Assembly (NCBI GenBank): GCA_963753245.1
Contig: CAVWBK010000007.1
Coordinates: 124,001 to 188,000 of the forward strand
Source: VRUE01 sp963753245
GTDB lineage: Bacteria; Actinomycetota; Thermoleophilia; Solirubrobacterales; 70-9
Length of the DNA: 64,000 bases
Direction: 5' to 3'
The notes under the pieces are model-generated. The model was not told the origin of the DNA. It saw only the letters and a program-made list of their open reading frames with translations, and made no database searches. The translations under genes and the position numbers were made by a program. How positions within the stretch are numbered: the stretch's first letter is position 1; each line of letters starts with the position of its first letter. Below, in pieces: positions 29,391-36,879 of this stretch.

Positions 29391-30040
29391 TCGCCCCCCA
29401 AGTAGGGGGTGAGGACGATCTCGACGAGGTCTTGACGCAGACTCGACAGGGCGCCTGTTTCACCGCCAGCGAGGCGGTTTTCGACGATCGAGAGTGCCGC
29501 GCCAACTGCTGCCTGCTCGATCAGCCCGCTGGGCGAGCGCGTTCCCGGGCAGCGCCGGGACCCGCGGTGGAGAATCTCTACCAAGCGCAGGTGCAGGGCA
29601 AGTCCATCGCGGGCCAGCTTTGGCTCTGATGGCGAGCGGCTGGAGGCGAGCACGAGGCGCGCCTGGCCGGGGAAATCGTCGGCGAATTCGAGTGCCGCGC
29701 CAACCCCCGTGGCCACCGCCTCGGGCCACTCCCTCCTGCCGGCGGCGGTGATCGTAGTCAGAAGGTGATCGATCGCCCAGCCCTGCGCGACGAGAACACA
29801 ATCGTGCTTATCGTCAAAGAGCTTGTAGAAGGTCGCTCTGGAAACACCGGCGCGGTCGGTCAGGTCGCTGACGGCCAATGACGCGTAACCCTGCTCGGCG
29901 ATCACTGAAGCCGTCGCGTTCAGCAGGCGCTCGCGCTGGTTGGCGGCAACCAGCTCGTGGGGAATCCCGTGGCGCCCTCGCGGTAGGCGCCGGCCGTAGT
30001 CGACACCGTCGAGGACCACCGCGGCTCCGGCGCCGCTCAT
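29354..30040 (-). CDS. TetR/AcrR-family transcriptional regulator
   Basis: 228 residues. The N-terminal HTH at about residues 33-80 reads 'NQRERLLNATASVIAEQGYA', 'SLAVSDLTDRAGVSRATFY', 'KLFDDKHDCVLVAQGW', the classic TetR layout with the conserved F-Y turn of helix 3. The C-terminal helical part binds an unknown ligand. There is an N-terminal extension of about 30 residues ('LDGVDYGRRLPRGRHGIPHE'). The gene precedes the secreted protein at 28.7-29.4 kb with overlap. A TTGACA lies at 30254-30249 upstream, but no good -10 box was found. Confidence 0.88.
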   Translation of the reverse strand: MSGAGAAVVLDGVDYGRRLPRGRHGIPHELVAANQRERLLNATASVIAEQGYASLAVSDLTDRAGVSRATFYKLFDDKHDCVLVAQGWAIDHLLTTITAAGRREWPEAVATGVGAALEFADDFPGQARLVLASSRSPSEPKLARDGLALHLRLVEILHRGSRRCPGTRSPSGLIEQAAVGAALSIVENRLAGGETGALSSLRQDLVEIVLTPYLGGDWASRVAGAEQF

Positions 30041-30550
30041 AGGAGAACCCCCCGAAGAGGAACCGGCGAGCAGTGAGGCAACCGACCCGAGGGAGTGGGC
30101 GTCCCCGGGCGGATCAGATTTGCCCCGCTAGCGGGAGCGCGCCGCGTGGCGAGCGGAGCGGTTGACGCCTCGCCGGCATGCCAAGTGTGATTTTGCTCGG
30201 GTAGCGGCTCTCGCATGGAAAACGAATGAGAACATACCAAGACCTAGCTGTCAAGCCGGATGCCGGAATTTCGCTTGTTTAGCGCCTATGAAACCGTACG
30301 TGTACATACCTTCTTGCGCGTCGGGGACCGCTTCTTGCGCAATTCGGCACCGCGGAGCCCGAAGAGGCAGGTTTCCAACGCAGCGTCAGAACCGCTCTTT
30401 CAACCGGCCCCGACGGGCCGATTTTGACCGCATTGGCACCCGTTGGATCTGGGCCCTGGAGGCGCCCAGCCCGGTGGTTGCTGAACCCAGCCGAGCGATT
30501 GGTCAGAGGCGGCTCCTTCGAAGCGCAGGCAAGTCAGGGCAGTAGTGGGC
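30041..30550. other. Intergenic region upstream of the TetR gene
   Basis: About 510 bases with no convincing gene. It should hold the promoter of the minus-strand TetR gene (possible -35 TTGACA at 30254-30249) and the 3' end of the secreted-protein transcript ending at 30551. A GTACGTGTAC segment near 30295 is the only palindromic site noticed. Nothing else stood out. Confidence 0.4.
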
Positions 30551-31345
30551 TCAGCCCGAGGGTGTGCAACTGCGCACAACCTTGCCCGACATTCGAAATC
30601 CGGTATCGAAGAGCAGATCTCCGCGCACGTAGAAGTGGCCGCTGGGGCAGCTGCCGTAGAGCAGGGTCTCCTTCTTGCCCTTGTAGTTCCACCTTTTGTG
30701 GATCGAGAGTTCGGCAAAGCTGAGTGAGCCGGCGCCGGAGACGATCGACGGAATTTTGATCAGCACTTTGGTCCCGTAGAGGCCCGAGGATCGGCCGATT
30801 TCCGCCGTCGTCACAAAGGTCGTGGGGGCCGGCACGAATGCGTAGACCTGGAAGATGAAGACCGGGTTGCCGTTGCGCGGCGGGCCGTTGAAGATCAGCA
30901 TCGGCGCCTTGGCGAAGAAGGGCGGCTGTTCAGGGAATTCGATTTCCGCGCCCGCCTGACCGGTTCCGATCAGGGCGTCAGGGCAGCTGGCTTTCGCCGC
31001 CTTGGTCGTCGTGTTTTCGAGCTTTCGAATCGTGCAGGTGGGCAGGCCTTCCGTGTTTACCCCGGTGTGTTTGTCGAACTTCAGCGAAAGTTCTTTCAGG
31101 GCTGGCAGGTGTGAACCATCGGAAGTTTGGATCGTGCTGCGAGCGCTGAGCGTGATCGCCGCCCGGGTCTTTTTCGGCAGCTTGTGCGGAGTGAACCCAC
31201 CTTCGACCGTGACGATCAGTCGCCCCGCCCGGACCGTCTGGGCGAGCGCGTTGGAACCCAGCACAGCGACGGCGAGGACGGCCAGGGTGAGAAGCGCGGC
31301 TAAACGTCGTCGCCTGCTGCGACGCGAAATCCCCCTCAATCCCAT
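30551..31345 (-). CDS. Secreted beta-rich protein of unknown function
   Basis: 264 residues from an ATG with a good ribosome site (GGAGAGGAG). A twin-Arg-rich start ('RRSRRRR') leads into the signal helix 'LAALLTLAVLAVAVLGSNAL'. The exported part has strands such as 'AGRLIVTVEGGFTPHKLPKK', 'PALKELSLKFDKHTGVNTEG', 'CPDALIGTGQAGAEIEFPEQ', 'FIFQVYAFVPAPTTFVTTAE'. The pattern of a Cys before 'P..LIGTG.A' and 'GPPRNGNPVFIFQ' recalls blocks in the A-type proteins of the 3-13 kb operon, so a distant relation is possible. It follows the two-component pair by 53 bases and may be in its transcript. Confidence 0.7.
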   Translation of the reverse strand: MGLRGISRRSRRRRLAALLTLAVLAVAVLGSNALAQTVRAGRLIVTVEGGFTPHKLPKKTRAAITLSARSTIQTSDGSHLPALKELSLKFDKHTGVNTEGLPTCTIRKLENTTTKAAKASCPDALIGTGQAGAEIEFPEQPPFFAKAPMLIFNGPPRNGNPVFIFQVYAFVPAPTTFVTTAEIGRSSGLYGTKVLIKIPSIVSGAGSLSFAELSIHKRWNYKGKKETLLYGSCPSGHFYVRGDLLFDTGFRMSGKVVRSCTPSG

Positions 31346-31398
31346 CTCCTCTCCTCTCGCTCTCGCGGCCCGACACCGCCCCGATCAGCCTGCGAGGA

Positions 31399-32115
31399 CT
31401 ATAACGCCGCTCCGGCGCTAGCGCCGGAGAATTTGTAGCCGATGCCGCGCACCGTGAGGATCAGCTCTGGATTCTGCGGGTCGCGCTCGACCTTCTGTCG
31501 CAGGTTGGAAATATGTACGTCACAGGCTCGCTCATCGCCGTCGAACTCGGTTTGCCAGAGCTCCTCCATGATCTGGCGGCGAGGAAAAACCTCGCCGGGC
31601 CGGCCCACCATCAGTCGCAACAGCTGGAACTCCGAGCGGGTTAGATTTACCGGCTCGCCCCGCACCGTGGCGACGTGGCGCACCAGGTCGATCGCGACCG
31701 GGCCGGCCTCGATTTTGACCGCCTGGCCCAGTGGTGAGCGGTCGAGCTCACGGCGCCGTAGTTGGGCGCGCACCCGGCCGAGCAGCTCACGCACCGAGAA
31801 CGGCTTGGTGACGTAATCATCGGCGCCCACCTCTAGACCAACGACCTTGTCGACCTCGGCGTCCTTGGCGGTGAGCACGATGATCGGCACGGCGCTGCGC
31901 GATCGCACCTCACGACAGATGTCCAGACCGCTCGGGCCAGGCATCATGATGTCGAGGATCAGAAGGTCGAAGGGGATCGCGTCGAGGAGCTTCTCGGTGG
32001 CCTCATCACCGTCAGCGGCGGGGGTCACCTCATAACCCTCCTGGGCGAGGGCGTAGCCGACTGAGTCCCGAACCGAGGGCTCGTCGTCGGCGATCAGTAT
32101 GCGTCCGCTGCTCAT
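31399..32115 (-). CDS. OmpR/PhoB-family response regulator
   Basis: 238 residues. The receiver domain (about 5-118) has the acidic pair Asp10-Asp11, the phosphoacceptor Asp55 in 'FDLLILDIMMPGPSG', Thr in 'PIIVLTAKDAEVDKV' and Lys in 'DDYVTKPFSVRELLGR'. The winged-helix domain (about 135-232) shows 'VNLTRSEFQLLRLMVGRPGE', 'RRQIMEELWQTEFDGDERAC' and 'ISNLRQKVERDPQNPELIL'. It sits 10 bases downstream of the kinase gene, its cognate partner, and is cytoplasmic. Targets are unknown; the secreted protein downstream is one candidate. Confidence 0.93.
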   Translation of the reverse strand: MSSGRILIADDEPSVRDSVGYALAQEGYEVTPAADGDEATEKLLDAIPFDLLILDIMMPGPSGLDICREVRSRSAVPIIVLTAKDAEVDKVVGLEVGADDYVTKPFSVRELLGRVRAQLRRRELDRSPLGQAVKIEAGPVAIDLVRHVATVRGEPVNLTRSEFQLLRLMVGRPGEVFPRRQIMEELWQTEFDGDERACDVHISNLRQKVERDPQNPELILTVRGIGYKFSGASAGAAL

Positions 32116-32125
32116 CGTTGTCTTC

Positions 32126-33430
32126 TCAGGCCACCGGTGTCGGGCTCGGCTGGGCGATCGGCAGACGGATCCAGAATGTGCTTCCCTCGCCCTCGACCGA
32201 GGTGGCGCCGATCTCGCCGCCCATCACGTCGACCATGCGGCGCGCGATCGCCAGGCCGAGGCCGAATCCCTCGTGCTTGCGCGACTCTGTGCGCCGGTAA
32301 AAGCGCTCGAAGACGCGCTCTATCTCTGCCGCGGGAATGCCGGTTCCGGTATCGATCACTTCCATCACTACGTCTCCCTTACCGTCGAAGCGGCCGCGTA
32401 CGGTAACGGTGCCGGGGGGTGGCGTGTGCTTACAGGCGTTGGTGAGGAGCCCGACGAGAACCTGGCGCAGCAGCGTCGGGTCGCCCTTGGCCGCTTCCAG
32501 GCCGGGTTCGACCTCCTCGCGCAGCTCGATGTGCGGCGGCGCCTCGACAGCGGCGATCGCGTCACGAACCGCAGCCGGCACGTCGACCACCTCGGTCTCC
32601 CCCGCCCCGACCGACTCGACCCGGGCCAGGGTGAGCAGGGCTCGGGTCAGCCGGCTCATCCGCTCCGCGTCTTCGCCGAGGCGGGCGAGAAAATGGTCGC
32701 GAGCTTTTGGATCCTCCTTGGCCCCGTCTTGCAGGACCTCGATCGCACCGGAGATCCCGGCCAGAGGATTGCGCAGCTCGTGCGCCGCGTTGGAGATGAA
32801 ATCGGCTTCTGCAAACTCGCGGCGCATCGCATCGGTGCGATCGCGAACGACCGCCATGACCGCGCGCTCATCGGGCAGCGAGCGCGCCTCCATCGCGTAC
32901 GCACGATCGCCGATGCGCAGCGCCGGGTGCGCCGAGAAGCCGACGTCGGCGGCGCGGCGAAGTTGGGGCAGCATCGCTTCCGGTGGAAGGCCGGCGGGGT
33001 CGAGGAGATCAGCTGCGGCGCTGTTCGAGAAACGCAGGGGACCATCGAAGTCGACCACCATCACCGCGTCGGTGAGTCCATCGAAGATCGCCTCGAGCTT
33101 GTCGCGATCGGCGGTCAGCACGCCGAAGCTCTCCTGCAGCGAGGCGCGCATCGACTCAAGTGCCCGCGCCAGCTCACCGATCTCATCGCGGCCGCCGCTC
33201 TCCAGGGGAGCGTCAAAGGACCCCGCGGCCATCTTGCCGGCGGCGTCTGCGAGGCGCTCGACCCGCTCGGCGATCGCCGCCGCGATCAAGAACCCGGCGA
33301 GGACGCCGAGTGCAATCGCGGCAAGCACGGCGCGGAGGCGGTCGCCGAAGAGGTAGACGACCCCGGCGGTGAGCACGCTGACAGCGGCGAACGCCGTCGC
33401 CAACCAGAGTCGCATTCCGATTCGCCGCAT
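32126..33430 (-). CDS. Membrane sensor histidine kinase (HAMP-PAS-HisKA-HATPase)
   Basis: 434 residues from the ATG at 33430 (one at 33445 is possible). Two adjacent membrane helices (about 7-50) leave almost no outer loop, so the signal is probably sensed in the membrane or by the PAS domain. Then follow HAMP (about 52-105, 'RVERLADAAGKMAAGSFDAP'), PAS (about 115-205, 'AIFDGLTDAVMVVDFDGPLR'), HisKA with the phosphorylated His in 'FISNAAHELRNPLAGISGA', and HATPase_c with N-box 'LLTNACKHTPPPGT', 'VIDTGTGIP' and 'GFGLGLAIARRMV'. The kinase gene precedes its regulator, the less common order. Confidence 0.93.
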   Translation of the reverse strand: MRRIGMRLWLATAFAAVSVLTAGVVYLFGDRLRAVLAAIALGVLAGFLIAAAIAERVERLADAAGKMAAGSFDAPLESGGRDEIGELARALESMRASLQESFGVLTADRDKLEAIFDGLTDAVMVVDFDGPLRFSNSAAADLLDPAGLPPEAMLPQLRRAADVGFSAHPALRIGDRAYAMEARSLPDERAVMAVVRDRTDAMRREFAEADFISNAAHELRNPLAGISGAIEVLQDGAKEDPKARDHFLARLGEDAERMSRLTRALLTLARVESVGAGETEVVDVPAAVRDAIAAVEAPPHIELREEVEPGLEAAKGDPTLLRQVLVGLLTNACKHTPPPGTVTVRGRFDGKGDVVMEVIDTGTGIPAAEIERVFERFYRRTESRKHEGFGLGLAIARRMVDVMGGEIGATSVEGEGSTFWIRLPIAQPSPTPVA

Positions 33431-33465
33431 GGGTACCCCTAACATAGACCTGAGGTGGGGCGGTC

Positions 33466-34227
33466 GTGGGAGAATCAAGAGCGGTGAGAACACTCGTCTT
33501 CATCCCGGCCTGGAACGAGGAGGCCTCGGTCGTCGAGGTGATCGCCGATGTCCGCGAGCACCTGCCGGGGGCCGACCTGCTCGTCGTCGATGACGGCTCC
33601 ACCGATGCGACCGCGGAGCGGGCCCGGGAGGCCGGTGCGATCGTCGCCTCGCTGCCCTTCAACCAGGGCCTCGGCGCGGCGCTGCAGACCGGTTACCTCT
33701 ACGCCCTGCGCGAGGGCTATGAGAGCTGCGCCCACCTTGATTCTGATGGCCAACACCCGGCCTCTGAGGTGGCCCGACTGGTGGCCGAGGTTGTCGCGGA
33801 TCGCGCCGATTTGGTGATTGGATCGCGCTACCGAGACACCGATCAGCGCGACGGTGAGGCGCAGCCCGAGGGCGATGACTACAGGCCGACCATCTCGCGG
33901 CGAATTGGGACAAATGTCTTTCGCTTCTTCCTCACCCTGGCTACGCGCCAGCGCTTCACCGACACCACGAGCGGCATGCGCGCCGCCAACCGGCGCGTGA
34001 TGGCTCTCTTCAGCGAGAACTACTCGCCGGACTTCGCCGAGATCGAGTCGCTGCAGCTCGCGGTGCGCCAGGGCCTGCGGGTCGAGGAGGTGCCGGTGCG
34101 AATGCTTGAGCGAAGCGGCGGCAGCTCCTTTCTGACCCCGCTGCGCTCGTCCTTTTTCATCTTCAAGGGGCTGATCGTCTTATTGGTTGGCATGTTCCGC
34201 CCGCGCCGGGTCGAAGTGGAGCGCTGA
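33466..34227 (+). CDS. Family 2 glycosyltransferase
   Basis: 253 residues from a GTG at 33466 (GTG at 33484 is possible). The GT-A fold is clear: 'TLVFIPAWNEEASVVEVIAD', 'ADLLVVDDGSTDATAERARE', 'NQGLGAALQTGYLYALREGY', the DxD-like 'CAHLDSDGQHPASEV', then 'DLVIGSRYRD' and 'DTTSGMRAANRRVM'. This is the polyprenyl-phosphate sugar synthase/dolichol-phosphate mannosyltransferase-like subgroup. The C-terminus ends in a short hydrophobic helix. It is followed 5 bases later by DUF2304, a frequent partner, suggesting cell-envelope glycan work. It is divergent from the kinase gene across only 35 bases. Confidence 0.9.
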   Translation: MGESRAVRTLVFIPAWNEEASVVEVIADVREHLPGADLLVVDDGSTDATAERAREAGAIVASLPFNQGLGAALQTGYLYALREGYESCAHLDSDGQHPASEVARLVAEVVADRADLVIGSRYRDTDQRDGEAQPEGDDYRPTISRRIGTNVFRFFLTLATRQRFTDTTSGMRAANRRVMALFSENYSPDFAEIESLQLAVRQGLRVEEVPVRMLERSGGSSFLTPLRSSFFIFKGLIVLLVGMFRPRRVEVER

Positions 34228-34232
34228 GCGCC

Positions 34233-34682
34233 GTGCCGATAGCGCTGTTGCCGCTGGCCACCGATCCGAAGGTCCACCTCACCTCCCAGACGCGGATCCT
34301 GGCGGCGCTGCTGGCGATCGCCTTCATGGTGATGATCCTCGAGCTAATTAGGCGCGACCGCTTGCAGGAGCGCTATAGCGTGGTCTGGTTCGTGGCCGGC
34401 CTGGGGATGCTCGTGGGCGCCGCCTTCCCCGGCCTGCTCAGCGTCTTCGCCGACCTGATGGGGGTGCGCGATACGACGATCGCACTGTTCTCGATCGTGC
34501 TCCTTCTGCTGCTCGGCCTGGCGCTCAACTTCAGCGTGATCATGTCCCGCCAGGCTGCCCAGATCACCCGCCTCGCCCAGGAGCGGGCACTGGAACGGGC
34601 CCGCCAGCAGAGCGCAGGAGAGGACAACGGCGGCGAGCCGGCGGCGCGCAGCGCCGTCCAGCCGCCCACCTCTGGGAGGTGA
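34233..34682 (+). CDS. DUF2304 small membrane protein
   Basis: 149 residues from a GTG at 34233. It has three membrane helices: 'ILAALLAIAFMVMILELI', 'YSVVWFVAGLGMLVGAAFPG' and 'TTIALFSIVLLLLLGLALNF'. Between the first two lies 'RRDRLQERYSVVWF', the hallmark of DUF2304. A coiled, charged C-terminal tail follows ('AQITRLAQERALERARQQS'). DUF2304 proteins regularly sit next to GT2 polyprenyl-phosphate glycosyltransferases and are thought to help anchor or assist them; here the two genes are 5 bases apart. Confidence 0.85.
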   Translation: MPIALLPLATDPKVHLTSQTRILAALLAIAFMVMILELIRRDRLQERYSVVWFVAGLGMLVGAAFPGLLSVFADLMGVRDTTIALFSIVLLLLLGLALNFSVIMSRQAAQITRLAQERALERARQQSAGEDNGGEPAARSAVQPPTSGR

Positions 34683-34715
34683 TCTCGTCGCGGCCGCGCC
34701 CACGGCCGAGGACGC

Positions 34716-35168
34716 TTAGAGCTCTCGCTCGTAATAGAGCATGCGCGGGCCCTCGGCGCCGCCCTCGCAATTGCTGAAGCCGGCGCTCTCATAGAGGCCA
34801 CGTGCTTGGCGGTCCTCTTCACCGGTGGTCAGCTCGATGTGGGTCGCCCCGGCCTGCCTTGCCGCCTCGATCGTCGCCTCCAGCAGGGCGCGACCAATGC
34901 CCTCCCCGCGCCGCTCGGGAATCACGTACAGCTCCTCGATGTAGGCGTCCGGGCGGCCGGTGTAATGGGAGCGCTTGAAGCGAAACTGACTGAACCCCTC
35001 GCGGCCCTCGCCGGCCAACAGGACCACCAGCTCAGCGGCGCCGAGCAGCTCGCGGTAGTGCCCGCTGAGGGCCTCGATGCCCGGGGTGTAGTCCTCATAT
35101 TCTGAGTTGAACCGGTGCAGTAAGCGGGCGATCGCGGGGGCATCCCCGACCCCGGCCTTGCGGATCAT
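34716..35168 (-). CDS. GNAT-family N-acetyltransferase
   Basis: 150 residues. The start 'MIRKAGVGDAPAIARLLHRF' and the acetyl-CoA motif A 'YIEELYVIPERRGEGIGRAL' (R/Q-x-x-G-x-G/A) followed by 'LEATIEAARQAGATHIELTT' and 'ARGLYESAGFSNC' are typical. The substrate is unknown. The ATG overlaps the stop of holB (ATGA), so it rides in the topA-tmk-holB transcript. Confidence 0.9.
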   Translation of the reverse strand: MIRKAGVGDAPAIARLLHRFNSEYEDYTPGIEALSGHYRELLGAAELVVLLAGEGREGFSQFRFKRSHYTGRPDAYIEELYVIPERRGEGIGRALLEATIEAARQAGATHIELTTGEEDRQARGLYESAGFSNCEGGAEGPRMLYYEREL

Positions 35169-36250
35169 CCCCCGAGCTCCTCCTCAAGACGAAAGAAGAG
35201 TGCTTCGAGCGCGAGCTCCTCGGAGACGTTTAGGTCAAGACGCCGGCGGGTGTCTTGGACAAGCGCGGCTGCCCGCCGCGCTTGGAAGGCGTCGAGACCC
35301 TGGGCGGCTGCACGCAGCTGATCCAGTCGGTCGCAGTTGAAGACGACCTCCTCGGCCCCCGAGGCCAGCGCGGCAAGATCACGGCACCAGCCGGCGCAGA
35401 TTCCAAGGCCGAAGTCGAGCACCTCGGTGCGCCGCCGCCGACCGGCACGCTTGGCCTCCTCGGTGATCTCGCGAGCGGTGCGCTTCATTCCCGCCTCCTT
35501 TTCCTCCTCAAGCGTGGCCCGAAGCGCGGACTCGGCATCGCCACCGACCTCCTCGGCCGCCTTCAGCAGCTTGTTCCACGGCGCCCCCCTTGATGGCGGG
35601 ATCAGTTCAAGAGCCGCGGCGCGCAGCCGCCGGCCCCGCTCTGAGAGCAGGAAACGAGCGCGGACCAGGTCGCCGGCCGAGATCCGCGCTGCGGCGGCGA
35701 TCTGTCCGGGATCGCCGTCCAGGGCCGCCTCGATCGCCGCGGCGGGCAGCGAACCGAACTCGACCGGCTGGCAGCGCGAGGAGATCGTCTCGAGAAGTGC
35801 CTCAGGCTCGGAGCTGAGCAAGATCAGGTGGGCGAATCCAGGCGGCTCCTCAAGCGTCTTCAGGAGTGCGTTTTGGCTCTCGTCACGCATTGCCTCGGCG
35901 GCCTCGACGACGAAGACCCGCCTGCCGCCCTCAAAGGGCCGGTAGGAGGCGGCGCGGATGATCCGCTCGCGCACCGCCTCGACCATGTGCTGAGACCCAC
36001 TTGGTACCAGCCAGACCAGGTCCGGATGGGGGGAGGGATCGAGCATTGCTCGCCGGCGAATGTCCTCGCCGTCGGCGGCTCCTTCGGCGAGGATCTCAGC
36101 AGCAAAGGCGCGCGCGGCGGCGCGCTTTCCGGCGCCGCGGGGACCGCGAAAGAGGTAGGCGTGAGAGGGCCCGCGGCGCAGCGCGGCCGAGAGCGCGAGG
36201 CGGGCCCGCGGCTGGTGCTCGGTCGCGGCCTCGATCATGCCGATTCCCAT
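35165..36250 (-). CDS. holB: DNA polymerase III delta' subunit (clamp-loader ATPase-like)
   Basis: 361 residues from the ATG at 36250, chosen because GGGAG lies 7 bases upstream; a TTG at 36283 overlapping the tmk stop (TTGA) would add 11 residues. The N-terminal AAA+ part shows 'SHAYLFRGPRGAGKRAAARA' (P-loop), 'RRVFVVEAAEAMRDESQNAL' and 'LLKTLEEPPGFAHLILLSSE' with the sensor 'LETISSRCQPVEF' (SRC motif). The usual four-Cys zinc module between P-loop and Walker B is not visible, a variation known among delta' proteins. It sits in the clamp loader and is cytoplasmic. It follows tmk, the standard pairing. Confidence 0.9.
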   Translation of the reverse strand: MGIGMIEAATEHQPRARLALSAALRRGPSHAYLFRGPRGAGKRAAARAFAAEILAEGAADGEDIRRRAMLDPSPHPDLVWLVPSGSQHMVEAVRERIIRAASYRPFEGGRRVFVVEAAEAMRDESQNALLKTLEEPPGFAHLILLSSEPEALLETISSRCQPVEFGSLPAAAIEAALDGDPGQIAAAARISAGDLVRARFLLSERGRRLRAAALELIPPSRGAPWNKLLKAAEEVGGDAESALRATLEEEKEAGMKRTAREITEEAKRAGRRRRTEVLDFGLGICAGWCRDLAALASGAEEVVFNCDRLDQLRAAAQGLDAFQARRAAALVQDTRRRLDLNVSEELALEALFFRLEEELGG

Positions 36251-36279
36251 GCGATCTCCCTTCTCCGCGGTTGGGTCGC

Positions 36280-36867
36280 TCAAGAGCGGCCCCTTACCGC
36301 CTCAAGCACCCGGGCGTGGACCTCCTCGACCGAGCCGGTCGCATCGATACCGATGACCCGGTCTGCGGCGATCATCGCGATCTCCTCATAGGCCTCGGCG
36401 ACCGCGCGCTGCAGAGCGACCCCCTCGGCCTCGAAGCGGTCCTCGCCACCGGCTCGCTCGAGGCCGACCTGCGGCTCCACTCGAAGCAAGACCGTGAGGT
36501 CGGGCCAGAGGCCGTCGATCACGGTGTCGGTGAGCGAGAGTACGTGGCTGGTCCCCAACCCCCGCGCGCCGCCCTGGTAGGCGACGCTCGAGTCGGCGAA
36601 CCGGTCGGCGACGACACTCAGCCCCTGCTCCAGGGCAGGCCTGATCACCCGACTGACGAGGTCGGCGCGTGCGGCGGAGAAGAGCAGCAGCTCGGCGAAG
36701 GGGTCGATCTCAAGGCCGGGGTCGGCGAGCAGCTCGCGGATCTGCTCGGCGGCCGGGGTCCCGCCGGGCTCGCGGATCAACAGCGTCTCGGGGCCAAGCG
36801 CCTCGGCCAGCAGCCGCGCCTGCGTGCTCTTCCCGGAGCCATCGACGCCCTCCAGGGAGATGAACAC
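36280..36867 (-). CDS. tmk: Thymidylate kinase (dTMP to dTDP)
   Basis: 195 residues from a GTG at 36867. The P-loop is in 'FISLEGVDGSGKSTQARLL', the DR(Y/F) motif in 'LSVVADRFADSSVAYQGGAR', and the lid/thymidine part in 'DLTVLLRVEPQVGLERAGGE'. The length is normal. It phosphorylates dTMP with ATP, the last specific step of dTTP supply. It is 12 bases after topA and directly before holB, forming a DNA-metabolism operon. Confidence 0.95.
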   Translation of the reverse strand: MFISLEGVDGSGKSTQARLLAEALGPETLLIREPGGTPAAEQIRELLADPGLEIDPFAELLLFSAARADLVSRVIRPALEQGLSVVADRFADSSVAYQGGARGLGTSHVLSLTDTVIDGLWPDLTVLLRVEPQVGLERAGGEDRFEAEGVALQRAVAEAYEEIAMIAADRVIGIDATGSVEEVHARVLEAVRGRS

Positions 36868-36879
36868 CGCGCCGGCGCC

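Noticed and set aside
32099..33442. Long plus-strand frame opposite the histidine kinase
   Set aside because: The opposite strand holds a complete kinase with every motif in order; the frame is a codon-bias artefact.
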